The notes below the pieces were generated by a model. The model saw only the letters and a program-made list of their open reading frames with translations. It was not told where the DNA came from and searched no databases. From CAZJAH01 sp964544155 (GTDB lineage Bacteria > Bacteroidota > Ignavibacteria > Kapaibacteriales > UBA2268), in contig CAZJAH010000002.1 in the NCBI GenBank assembly GCA_964544155.1, positions 145,377 to 209,376 of the forward strand: a DNA stretch of 64,000 nt, read 5' to 3'. The position numbers and the translations under genes were made by a program. Shown here piece after piece: positions 36,701-44,870 of the stretch. Position 1 is the stretch's first letter; each line of letters starts with the position of its first letter.

Positions 36701-37040
36701 GGCTGAATAAATCGACCAGATAAATGATAACAAGTGCGGCGGACCTGACGTCAGAAGGAGTGCAGCGGATTGTTTCATCTTTAGTAATTGCCTGGGCAGC
36801 ATAGGATATATGTGTAATGTAATCGGCCATTTGCTTTGGAATGCCGTATTTATCAGCCACATAGACCGAAACCGCGAAATATGACGGAAATAGCTGGGGT
36901 TCGGCTTCTACCGAAACCAGCATAAGCTCTCTGATAAGCCTGTCGGCCTCAAGAAATTTCTCCCGAGGCCCGCTTAATCTGTTAGCAATGATAACTCTCG
37001 CCTGTTTTAAAAAAAAACCGGCGGTTTCTTTATCAATCAT
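33711..37040 (-). CDS. Dna2-like nuclease-helicase (PD-(D/E)XK plus SF1 helicase)
   Basis: 1109 residues. The first 300 are an unassigned helical region. Around residues 335-410 lies a PD-(D/E)XK nuclease core (GRLDAMIEYDSDPQRKDVIE, ELKSG, then QVSCYNLLL), as in Dna2/RecB/Cas4. From about 690 on comes a UPF1/Dna2-type SF1 helicase: Walker A GPPGTGKTS (near 700), VIDEASQILEP, GDEKQLP, FQGSERDIIIISMAINYY and VALTRAKHNIIM. It should unwind and cut 5' flaps or resected ends. Its ATG overlaps the recJ stop by four bases, so it is made with a 5'-to-3' ssDNA exonuclease. I did not see the four-cysteine iron-sulfur frame of Dna2/AddB nucleases with certainty. Confidence 0.85.
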   Translation of the reverse strand: MIDKETAGFFLKQARVIIANRLSGPREKFLEADRLIRELMLVSVEAEPQLFPSYFAVSVYVADKYGIPKQMADYITHISYAAQAITKDETIRCTPSDVRSAALVIIYLVDLFSPGLVSQQEKSLIKNELSGDHKRLIPARAAGANFTAIIKGLVKKRDSSIGLEIISPEKGEVQVLLKGLWLKSYKVFKKGLQANFIGLRKSASGFEAGPDSYIVIDPENLIHVTDIAGCFQSCGNNPLLNLLGRFRNTDTSYGIVLGNLVNSMFDELIIDREIDFETAYSRAISYKPLQIFVLYERQREKSRFLKKDAGVHFESLKMIVQRFPNGKIHVEPAFLSPKFGMQGRLDAMIEYDSDPQRKDVIELKSGSAPKPDLTVEGENGKRYHAGMWNNHFAQVSCYNLLLDSVYPGRTGSSQLLYSAAPDEHPLRNAPNTYLKKAETVNTRNMIALIDLLLRQGKYAVLDKLNPRDIGAYPPYLTDFIIEFERNYKRSAEIIQDYFREFLTFIMNESYIEKTGLPDNNRPGGHNSLWRDSVDDKVSFGSLIKGLRFNEAESDAEKLHLTFDIDSGDLMASSIRQGDYIIIYRDEGSLTDPLKDIMMKAVIKILDNSQITVSLRNKQTDISVFGKYAYWIIEQDHSDSGTKKLISSLYSILNCAEQKQKILLGEAEPRFKPRENISDPTLNPVKLNLLRNAVSAEDYYLIQGPPGTGKTSYMLRAIVNYYYRNSDINILVCAYTNRAVDEICEVLNKAGIDYLRQGARETSPHKDKMISCLAANLSMKELYNRISETRIFISTAASLQNGNEIFELKKFRLAVIDEASQILEPQILSVLTAVDKFIMIGDEKQLPAVVSLSEEQSEVKSGKLKGAGLFNLRNSLFERLLYVCRKKHWNLAFGMLYQQGRMHMDIQEFPNLKFYGGKLETFPGSGWQNSQSPVFRTDNEDKLNKLLYAKRNIFIRTEKTEELKYNSREAALVSEIASRIYEAYAEKFTCSTLGIITPYRLQAYEIKKKLPPGLREMIDVETVERFQGSERDIIIISMAINYYSQLKNLLSLSVYNDVKVDRKMNVALTRAKHNIIMLGNDQILERSELYGEYIEYLKKKGNYMTETDFY

Positions 37041-38746
37041 TTATCCGCTTCATCTAATCTAATGTCTTTTATGGTAAGCTGCGGAGAGCGCTGGCCATTG
37101 AAGTTGATCGTCTCCAGATTGTAAACTATTGAAAACGGCTTTCCCCCGGCCGCGATATGAATTTTTGATGCCAGATTATGCCCGATGGCGTCAATAACGA
37201 AATTATTCTGGAAAGCCCTGAATTTAATATTATTATTACCTACAATTTTTACACCGTTAATGGAACGCACATTCCTTGAATAAAAGACCGGTTTTTGATT
37301 TTCGAACCCGAAAGGTGCAAAAAGGTTGAGTATTTTAAAAAATTTGGGAGATAATTCATTAAGCTTAAGTTCGGAGTCGATCATGATCTCCGGCATGAGC
37401 ATATCTTTTGTAATGTGCAGGGCAGCGATCGCGTCGAATCTTTCTCTGAATTCCCTAATATTCTCTTCTTTAATCGATAAGCCGGCTGCATGCTTATGGC
37501 CACCGAATTCAACAAGAAGATCTTCGCATTGCTTTAAAGCCGTATGCACGTCAAAATCGCTGATACTTCTGGCCGAACCTTTTGCAACGCCTTCAATAGT
37601 AGTCAGCAGAACGGTAGGCAGATGGAATCTGTCCACGAGCCTGGAAGCCACAATGCCGATTACCCCGGCATGCCAGTGGGGATGGTGTATAACCAGGGAG
37701 CGTCTATCCTTCTCTGCAAGAAGGTTTTCAGCTATTGGTATGGCTTCCTCGAAAGTCTGCTGGTCGTAAAGCCTTCTTTTGCGGTTTTCGTCTTCCAGCT
37801 GCTGGGCTATCTGAAAAGCCGCGATTTCGTCTTCCTGCAGCATCATTTCGACCGATCTCTTAGCATCACCCAGCCTTCCCGCGGCGTTAATAAGCGGAGC
37901 AATGGCATACACGATATTTGTTGCGTTTATCATACCCTGCTTAAGCCCTGTACAGTATACCAGCCCTTTTATTCCCGGCCTCGGGTTACGATTAAGAAGC
38001 TTAAGCCCGTAATGCACCAAAGCCCTGTTTTCATCAATGAGGGGTACCATATCGGCTGCGGAAGAAAGAGCAACGAAATCCAGATATTCGAAAGCCATTT
38101 CGGGCTGCCCTAATTGTTCGGCAATTGCCTGAATGAATTTGAATGTAACTCCGCATGCCGCCAAAAACTTAAAAGGATAATTGCAGTTTCCTTTAATAGG
38201 ATCTAAAATGGCATATACCGGGGGAAGTGTATCTCCCGGCTCATGATGATCGCAGATAATTACATCAAAATCTTTTGAATTGGCATAGGATAGCGGCTGA
38301 AATGCCGTAATGCCCACATCCACGGTTATTAAAAGAGTAGCTCCGGCCTTTATGGCAAGGTCTATTGATTTATTTGACAGGCCGTAGCCTTCATCAAATC
38401 TGTCAGGAATATAATATTCCACCGTCGCGCCGTTTCTTTTTAGGAAACTGCACAGCATGGCAGTGCTAGCAGTACCATCCACATCATAGTCGCCGTGTAT
38501 CCAGATAGTTTCATTCATTTTTATGGCTTTAAGCACTCTATCCACCGCTCTTTCCATTCCGTCCATAAGGAATGGGTTGTGGATGTCATCGAGTGACGGC
38601 TGAAAAAAACTATTTGCTTTATCCTCGGTAGAGATACCTCTTGATATCAATACCTTTGTTAAGCTTTCCGGAATTTTCAGGGCTTTAGTCAGATTATGGA
38701 TGATCTCTTCATTAGCAACTTTTCTAAAATTCCAACGATTGACCAA
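37037..38746 (-). CDS. recJ: Single-strand DNA exonuclease RecJ
   Basis: 569 residues. DHH/DHHA1 architecture: IHGDYDVDGTASTAMLCSFL, LLITVDVGITA, VIICDHHEPGD, GVTFKFIQAI, then DHHA1 with HHPHWHAGVIGIVASRL and FGGHKHAAGLSI, and an OB-like C-terminal domain. It degrades single-stranded DNA 5' to 3' in recombination and mismatch repair. Its stop overlaps the start of the Dna2-like gene. Confidence 0.96.
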   Translation of the reverse strand: MVNRWNFRKVANEEIIHNLTKALKIPESLTKVLISRGISTEDKANSFFQPSLDDIHNPFLMDGMERAVDRVLKAIKMNETIWIHGDYDVDGTASTAMLCSFLKRNGATVEYYIPDRFDEGYGLSNKSIDLAIKAGATLLITVDVGITAFQPLSYANSKDFDVIICDHHEPGDTLPPVYAILDPIKGNCNYPFKFLAACGVTFKFIQAIAEQLGQPEMAFEYLDFVALSSAADMVPLIDENRALVHYGLKLLNRNPRPGIKGLVYCTGLKQGMINATNIVYAIAPLINAAGRLGDAKRSVEMMLQEDEIAAFQIAQQLEDENRKRRLYDQQTFEEAIPIAENLLAEKDRRSLVIHHPHWHAGVIGIVASRLVDRFHLPTVLLTTIEGVAKGSARSISDFDVHTALKQCEDLLVEFGGHKHAAGLSIKEENIREFRERFDAIAALHITKDMLMPEIMIDSELKLNELSPKFFKILNLFAPFGFENQKPVFYSRNVRSINGVKIVGNNNIKFRAFQNNFVIDAIGHNLASKIHIAAGGKPFSIVYNLETINFNGQRSPQLTIKDIRLDEADK

Positions 38747-38971
38747 TGTTTACCTAAGTTAATTTACTAATTAGGCCAAATTTACAAAAAATGATAATTA
38801 AGTCAAACTAATTGTGTAATTTTTTTCACACTTTTTAAATTATATTGGATTTATAATTCAATGATGTTAAAATTCTATATTTTATATTTTTTCAAATATT
38901 ATGGCGTTTATTCTTATCTTTGTTACTGCATAATTTTTCTAAAGAGAAATTTTATTTCTATCTGTAATTAA

Positions 38972-40390
38972 ATGGAAAATTTAACTGAGAAATTGATGGA
39001 AAAGCAAACAACAATAAATAAACCAGTTTCATTTTCGGGGATAGGCCTGCATACGGGCAATCCCTCTACAATAACTTTCCGGCCCGCACCAGCAGGCCAC
39101 GGATATACTTTCATCAGAACCGATATAGAAAAGCACGTTGAAATTCCGGCGCTTGTGGACTATGTTGTCGATCTATCAAGGGGTACTACTCTTGGCATCG
39201 ATGATGTTAAAGTTCATACGGTCGAGCATGTACTTGCTGCTTTAGCAGGCTTGAAGATAGACAATTGCAAGATAGAGCTGTCGGCTAACGAACCCCCGGT
39301 AGTTGACGGAAGCTCCATGCCATACGTGGATGCTTTACTCAAAGCCGGGAAAAAAGAACTCGACGCGGAAAGAGAGTATTTCGTTATGGATGAAACAGTC
39401 AGATATACCAACGAAGAAAAGCATGTCGATATAGTCGCCCTTCCAACTGATGATTTCAGGATCACTGTAATGATAGATTACTTTAATCCCGCCTTGGGAA
39501 GCCAGCATACCGGTTTATTCGACCTGGAAAAAGAATTCGTTAACGAATTTGCCCCGGCAAGGACTTTTTGCTTTCTTACTGAGGTTGAAATGCTGCATAA
39601 GCAAGGGCTAATTAAAGGCGGAAGCCTCGATAGCGCTCTGGTAATTATCGATAAAGATATGGACAATAACGAACTCTCTGGCCTCAAAGACCTGTTTGGG
39701 CTTGATAAAGCTCCTGTATTGGGCAATAACGGTATTCTTAATAATACTGACCTGCGTTACAAAAATGAGCCTGCTAGGCATAAGTTGCTTGACATGATCG
39801 GCGACCTTGCTTTGGTAGGCGTTCCCCTTAAAGCACAAATATTGGCGGCAAGGCCGGGGCACGCCAGCAATATCGAATTCGGTAAAATGATCAGAAAGCT
39901 TTATCTCGATAAGAAAAAACTTAATAAGCTTCAGCCGTCCAAACAACCGAAGATATTCCAGGATGTTGAAAAGATCATGGAATTTCTTCCACACAGATAC
40001 CCCTTCCTCTTAGTGGACAGAATCACTGATTTCGATGATAAAAATGATGTCATCATCGGATATAAAAATGTTACTATGAATGAACCTTTCTTCCAGGGGC
40101 ATTTCCCCGGCAAACCCGTAATGCCGGGCGTTCTCATACTGGAAGCAATGGCACAGGTCGGCGGACTGCTTATGTTCAACAAATCAGATGAATATATAGG
40201 CAAACTGGCGTTTTTCATGGCAATTAACAACGCAAAATTCCGCAAGCCTGTTGTTCCGGGCGATCAGCTCGTAATGGAAGTGGCATTGGTTAATAAAAGA
40301 TTTAGCACATTTATGTTTAAAGCAAAAGCATTCGTTGATACCCAATTGGTTGCGGAAGCGGATTTACAGGCAGCAATAGTGGATAAATAA
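38972..40390 (+). CDS. lpxC/fabZ: Fused UDP-3-O-acyl-GlcNAc deacetylase / 3-hydroxyacyl-ACP dehydratase (LpxC-FabZ)
   Basis: 472 residues. Residues 12-300 are LpxC: QTTINKPVSFSGIGLHTG, HTVEHVLAAL (zinc ligand), PPVVDGSSMPYVDAL, ARTFCFLTEVEML and GDLALVG. Residues 325-472 are FabZ: PHRYPFLLVDRI, FFQGHFPGKPVMPGVLILEA with catalytic His377 and Glu391. LpxC does the first committed step of lipid A synthesis; FabZ dehydrates 3-hydroxyacyl-ACP in fatty-acid synthesis. The fusion is a known trait of the Bacteroidota and relatives. lpxA follows four bases later. Confidence 0.96.
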   Translation: MENLTEKLMEKQTTINKPVSFSGIGLHTGNPSTITFRPAPAGHGYTFIRTDIEKHVEIPALVDYVVDLSRGTTLGIDDVKVHTVEHVLAALAGLKIDNCKIELSANEPPVVDGSSMPYVDALLKAGKKELDAEREYFVMDETVRYTNEEKHVDIVALPTDDFRITVMIDYFNPALGSQHTGLFDLEKEFVNEFAPARTFCFLTEVEMLHKQGLIKGGSLDSALVIIDKDMDNNELSGLKDLFGLDKAPVLGNNGILNNTDLRYKNEPARHKLLDMIGDLALVGVPLKAQILAARPGHASNIEFGKMIRKLYLDKKKLNKLQPSKQPKIFQDVEKIMEFLPHRYPFLLVDRITDFDDKNDVIIGYKNVTMNEPFFQGHFPGKPVMPGVLILEAMAQVGGLLMFNKSDEYIGKLAFFMAINNAKFRKPVVPGDQLVMEVALVNKRFSTFMFKAKAFVDTQLVAEADLQAAIVDK

Positions 40391-40394
40391 ATTT

Positions 40395-41177
40395 ATGACA
40401 GAAAATATTAATATTCATCCTTCAGCAATTGTGGCACCGGACGTCAGGATAGGCGATAATGTCATGATTGGCCCCTTTGTTATTATCGAAGAAGACGTAG
40501 AAATCAACAGCGGATCCCTGATACTATCTGGATCAGTTCTTTCCACAGGCACAAGGATAGGGAATAATTGCAGGATTGGGCCTAATTCAGTCATTGGTAC
40601 TAACCCACAGGACTTAAAATACGCAGGTGAAAAAACTTACACATTTATCGGTGATAAAACTGTAGTTAGGGAATTTGCCACTATCAACAGAGGTACCTCA
40701 GCTACCGGCAAAACAGTTGTTGGAAGCGACAGCCTGATAATGACATACAGCCACGTTGCTCATGACTGCCGTATAGGAGATCATGTGATCATGTCTAATG
40801 CCGTTCAGCTCGGAGGGCATGTTGAAATTGACAGCTGGGTAGTACTCGGAGGTGTCGCAAAGGTTCATCAATTCTGCAAAGTCGGAAAACATGCTATGGT
40901 AGGAGCTGATGTTTACGCCGTTAAAGACATAGCCCCATATACTCTTATTGGCCGTAAACCTCCACAGGTAGAAGGAATTAATAAGGTAGGCCTCCGAAGA
41001 AGAGGGTTCACCAATGACCAAATCGCTGAAATACAGAAGTTTTATGATATATTGCTTTTCTCCGGATATAATAACCGGGATGGCGTAGCCAAATTCCTTC
41101 AGAGGCATGAACCGTCTGATATTGTTAATGAATGTATTGAATTTATTGAAAATTCAACTCGCGGAATATACAGATAA
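40395..41177 (+). CDS. lpxA: Acyl-ACP--UDP-N-acetylglucosamine O-acyltransferase (LpxA)
   Basis: 260 residues: left-handed beta-helix of hexapeptide repeats (IHPSAIVAPDVRIGDNVMIG), the catalytic His in MTYSHVAHDCRIGDH, and the C-terminal helical domain (GLRRRGFTNDQIAEIQKFYD). It adds the first acyl chain in lipid A synthesis. Forms an operon with lpxC/fabZ. Confidence 0.96.
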   Translation: MTENINIHPSAIVAPDVRIGDNVMIGPFVIIEEDVEINSGSLILSGSVLSTGTRIGNNCRIGPNSVIGTNPQDLKYAGEKTYTFIGDKTVVREFATINRGTSATGKTVVGSDSLIMTYSHVAHDCRIGDHVIMSNAVQLGGHVEIDSWVVLGGVAKVHQFCKVGKHAMVGADVYAVKDIAPYTLIGRKPPQVEGINKVGLRRRGFTNDQIAEIQKFYDILLFSGYNNRDGVAKFLQRHEPSDIVNECIEFIENSTRGIYR

Positions 41178-41505
41178 ATTTTGTATATTATAAAAACTAA
41201 ACTTTCGTTTATTTTTTTTGGGATGTAAATACAACAACAATTATATGACTTCTTAATTTACCTGCTTTAAAATATTCTGAGGCAATGCGTCAGGTTTTTT
41301 ACTGTTTTGCGAGGGTTAATATTACCTAAGCCTGGTCAATGCAGAAATTCAGACATTAATTGCTTTGCTGTACAACAAAATAATGTTATATTAATATTTT
41401 GTGAATTTTATCAGGCATACTAAAAAAAAATAATTAATAAATGGTTAAGGAATGCCGTTGAACATTTGTTCCGATATGGGATTGTACAAATTATAAATTA
41501 AGAGA
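41178..41505. other. Intergenic gap of about 330 bases
   Basis: AT-rich, no coding frame and no RNA recognised. It begins with a weak terminator after lpxA and should contain the promoter of the WbaP-like gene; no clear promoter motif was found. Confidence 0.5.
41198..41219 (+). terminator. Weak terminator after lpxA
   Basis: A short 5-bp stem TAAAC / GTTTA with loop TTTC, followed by eight T. The stem is AT-rich, so its strength is uncertain. Confidence 0.4.
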
Positions 41506-42981
41506 ATGGAAACATTAAATCTTAAGCAATTGTCAGAATTGCTGCAGGAACGCACCCGTAATTTATCAGGTAGCAGCCTTTTGCTTAAAAAGTCGGCTAT
41601 CACGGCATTATTTCTGTTTACGGATATAACCCTTCTTTTTTTCTCCATGTTATTATCATTGCAAATCAGAGACGCGATGATGCCCGGAGAAATCTATGTA
41701 TTTGATTATACATCGATAATTGCTTTCATTATTCCTTTATTTCCGCTTGCTTTTTATCTGAGGGGCCTATACCCGGGGTTTGGTATAGACGTAATAGAAG
41801 AACTACGCTCAATAACTTACAGTATAACTGTTGTTTTTGCCATATTAGCCGCAATGTCATTCTTTGTGCAGGGTGCATGGGAATACAGCAGGCTCGCGTT
41901 CATGCTTTCACTGCTCTTCTCTATGATAACCATTCCCATGGGAAGAGCCCTTGTCAGAAAAACTTTCAGCTCTTCCGGCTGGTGGGGAATACCCGTTATT
42001 ATCATAGGAGCCGGGCAGGCCGGAGAAAAGGTTATCCGTTCTCTCGATAAACATAAGCATATAGGATTAAGGCCTGTGGTAGCCGTTGATGATGACGTTG
42101 ACCGCTGGGGCTATATCGAAAAAATACCTGTAATCGGAGGCCTGGATATAATTCCTGAACTCGCTAAAAAGCTAAGAGTTGACCATGCCATAATTGCTAT
42201 GCCCGGAGTATCGGGCAGGCGCCAGCAGGAAATTATTTACAAATATTCCAGATATTTCACTCACGCTACTGTGATCCCGAATATTTTCGGGCTTTCAAGC
42301 CTCTGGGTATCAACAAGGGATCTTGGAGGTATAATCGGGCTTGAAGTTCAGCAGAAACTGCTTAAAAAAACTTCCATGATGCAAAAAAGGATTTTTGATT
42401 TTATTTTTGCTTTAATTTTATCCCTTATTTCCCTGCCCCTGATAATTCTTATCGCCATTATGATTAAGCTTGACTCCAGGGGGCACGTCTTTTTCAGGCA
42501 GGAAAGAATGGGAAAAAATGATTCTAGATTTAAAATAGTCAAATTCCGCACCATGCATGAAGATGCCGAAAATAAGCTCAATGAAATTCTTGAAAAAGAC
42601 CCCGAACTGAGACAGGAATATGAAGTTTATCATAAGCTAAAGCAAGACCCCAGGCTAACACGAGTTGGAAAATTCCTGCGTAAATTCAGCCTTGATGAGC
42701 TACCCCAATTTTGGAATGTCATTAAAGGCGAAATGAGCCTTATAGGCCCGCGGGCTTATATGCCATGGGAAAAGCCAAAAATGAACGGCAATGAAGAGAT
42801 AATTCTTAAGGTCAAGCCCGGAATCAGCGGCCTCTGGCAGGTTACCGACAGGAACTCCTCCAGCTTTGAGGATAGAAACCTTACTGATGTATATTATATA
42901 AGAAACTGGTCTATGTTTCTCGATATTTACCTGGCTTCGCGCACTGTCGCGGTAATTCTTAAGGGGAATAACGGGTATTAA
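41506..42981 (+). CDS. WbaP-like undecaprenyl-phosphate sugar-phosphate transferase
   Basis: 491 residues. N-terminal four-to-five-helix region, a Rossmann-like middle domain (VIIIGAGQAGEKVIRSLDKH), one more helix, and the C-terminal bacterial sugar transferase domain: KRIFDFIFALILSLISLPLI, FFRQERMGKNDSRFKIVKFR, FLRKFSLDELPQFWNVIKGE, MSLIGPRAYMPWE, VKPGISGLWQV. It starts polysaccharide or O-antigen units by moving a sugar phosphate to undecaprenyl phosphate. It stands next to the lipid A genes rather than a large glycan cluster. Confidence 0.92.
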   Translation: METLNLKQLSELLQERTRNLSGSSLLLKKSAITALFLFTDITLLFFSMLLSLQIRDAMMPGEIYVFDYTSIIAFIIPLFPLAFYLRGLYPGFGIDVIEELRSITYSITVVFAILAAMSFFVQGAWEYSRLAFMLSLLFSMITIPMGRALVRKTFSSSGWWGIPVIIIGAGQAGEKVIRSLDKHKHIGLRPVVAVDDDVDRWGYIEKIPVIGGLDIIPELAKKLRVDHAIIAMPGVSGRRQQEIIYKYSRYFTHATVIPNIFGLSSLWVSTRDLGGIIGLEVQQKLLKKTSMMQKRIFDFIFALILSLISLPLIILIAIMIKLDSRGHVFFRQERMGKNDSRFKIVKFRTMHEDAENKLNEILEKDPELRQEYEVYHKLKQDPRLTRVGKFLRKFSLDELPQFWNVIKGEMSLIGPRAYMPWEKPKMNGNEEIILKVKPGISGLWQVTDRNSSSFEDRNLTDVYYIRNWSMFLDIYLASRTVAVILKGNNGY

Positions 42982-43029
42982 TTTTGAATAAACTAACGGG
43001 ATTAAATTCTCATTTTTTTAAAAGCTGTT

Positions 43030-43812
43030 ATGAAAAAAGTTTTTCCGGTAGTTATAGCGTTCATAATGCCCTTCATGCTCCATGCCGGCAGCCTTAATTT
43101 CAGGCCTCTGACGGCAAATGTGTTCGAACCCAGAACAGGTTCGGTTTATCAAGCCGGCACAGAAAAGCTGCGTCTGGATATCGGAGCCTCCCATGACCTT
43201 AAAAAATGGCACAAAAAAAATTCCGTGATCTCCTTTGGCGGGGATTTTTTCACTTATACAAGGCTCCGCACAGCGGGAAAATTTAAATTCCCTGTTGAAA
43301 CCAGTGACTACTATTTCGGAATAAACGGCGCCCTGGTTTCCGAAAACGGCCTTCAGCTCCGGACAAGGCTGGCCCATATCTCCTCGCATCTTGTGGACGG
43401 ACTTGCCGACAGCATTACTTTTATCCGCGAACCTTTCGTTTACAGCCGGGAATTCCTCGAATTTACGGCTGCATGCAATTTCAGCGGCCTCCGCCCCTAT
43501 GCCGGGATAAACTTCATTTTTTCATCCATCCCGGATGACAATAGCATGATTGTTCCTAATCTTGGATTGGATTATCTTTACAGGATCAACAGTTTTATAG
43601 ATCTCAGCGCCGGTTATGATTTCAAACTCACAGGCATTAATGGTATTAGTTCAGGCAACAACGCGGCTCAGGCCGGCATAATATTCCGTACAATGGATCA
43701 ATACGGCATATTCTTTAGCGCCTACTATTACGCCGGTAAAAGCATGCATGGCATGTTTTATAAAGATTACGACGAATATTTTGGAATTGGCTTCCAATTA
43801 GTTTATTATTAA
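43030..43812 (+). CDS. DUF1207-like exported outer-membrane protein
   Basis: 260 residues. Signal peptide (1-18), then a barrel-like pattern with RPLTANVFEPRTGSVYQAGT at the start and the motif RLAHISSHLVDG near residue 118. The order 'FEPRTG ... SSHL.DG' is characteristic of DUF1207 members. Function not established; such proteins often lie near envelope polysaccharide genes. It follows the WbaP-like gene by 48 bases. Confidence 0.65.
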   Translation: MKKVFPVVIAFIMPFMLHAGSLNFRPLTANVFEPRTGSVYQAGTEKLRLDIGASHDLKKWHKKNSVISFGGDFFTYTRLRTAGKFKFPVETSDYYFGINGALVSENGLQLRTRLAHISSHLVDGLADSITFIREPFVYSREFLEFTAACNFSGLRPYAGINFIFSSIPDDNSMIVPNLGLDYLYRINSFIDLSAGYDFKLTGINGISSGNNAAQAGIIFRTMDQYGIFFSAYYYAGKSMHGMFYKDYDEYFGIGFQLVYY

Positions 43813-43976
43813 TACTCCTGCCTTATTGAAGTTTTTTCATTTACCTTTAATTATATTACCTCTGATAACCAATTATTAGTGTAGGAAAAAATTAATTAGA
43901 TTATGGTAAAGGATAATATTAATAGATTGGCCTCTTTTTATTATATTCAATTTATTTTAATTATTATTTCCATTTT

Positions 43977-44717
43977 TTGAAATCATTATACAAAATAATT
44001 ATGTTTTTACTGATAAGCGCTTCCGGAAATTCATTCAGGGAGCGCCAGATGGAATTTCCACGGGTGAAGCAGGCCTATGAGGAAAAGAACCGTGAGTTAA
44101 TTAAGCTGCTGTCGAACCACAATATCATTTCAGATGAGATCGAACTGTACATAAGAGCATTTAAATCTGAAAAAAAGATCGAGCTGTGGGCTAAAAACCG
44201 CTCTGACGACACTTTTACACTCGTACGCGAATATAAAGTGCTTAATTCAACGGGCGGGCCCGGCCCCAAAAGAAAACAGGGCGATAAGCAAACACCTGAA
44301 GGATTTTATTATATCAAGAGGTTTAACCCAAAAAGCAAGTATTATCTCTCTCTGGGGATCAACTACCCCAATGCTTCCGACCTGGCTTTTGCGGATAAGG
44401 ATAATCCCGGCGGGGATATATTCATCCACGGCGGAAAGGAAACCGTCGGATGCCTGCCGATTGGCGACGATAGCATCCGCGAGCTGTATCTGCTATGCGT
44501 TGAAGCTAGAAACGCCGGCCAGGACAGGATTCCCGTACATATATTTCCGGCAAAGCCCGCTTCAGAATACATGGCTAAGTTACAAGCAGATTACAAACAC
44601 AAAGATGATTACCTGCACCTTTGGGAGGAACTCAAAATAGCTTTTGTACTTTTCGAGCAGGCCCGAAGAATACCCAAAATTATATTTAAAGAAGACGGAA
44701 GTCATGAAGTTAAGTAG
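43977..44717 (+). CDS. L,D-transpeptidase (YafK/ErfK-like)
   Basis: 246 residues if the TTG at 43977 is used, which gives a basic N-terminus and hydrophobic core as a signal peptide; an ATG at 44001 would cut into it. The YkuD domain is clear: GDKQTPEGFYYIKRFNPKSK, IFIHGGKETVGCLPIGDDSI with His151 and catalytic Cys159. Such enzymes form 3-3 cross-links in peptidoglycan, attach lipoproteins to it, or (for YafK) remove them. No Shine-Dalgarno at either start. Confidence 0.87.
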   Translation: MKSLYKIIMFLLISASGNSFRERQMEFPRVKQAYEEKNRELIKLLSNHNIISDEIELYIRAFKSEKKIELWAKNRSDDTFTLVREYKVLNSTGGPGPKRKQGDKQTPEGFYYIKRFNPKSKYYLSLGINYPNASDLAFADKDNPGGDIFIHGGKETVGCLPIGDDSIRELYLLCVEARNAGQDRIPVHIFPAKPASEYMAKLQADYKHKDDYLHLWEELKIAFVLFEQARRIPKIIFKEDGSHEVK

Positions 44718-44870
44718 AATTATGGCCATCAAATTCAAAATATATCCTTCAAAATTAAAAAATGATTTTTATTTAATTTACAAATTATTTATTTTAAAAA
44801 TAAGGGTTTGCTGCTTTTTATAAGTGAGATGGTTTATTTCATTTTACCAATAATCGCGCGGAGGTAGGAA

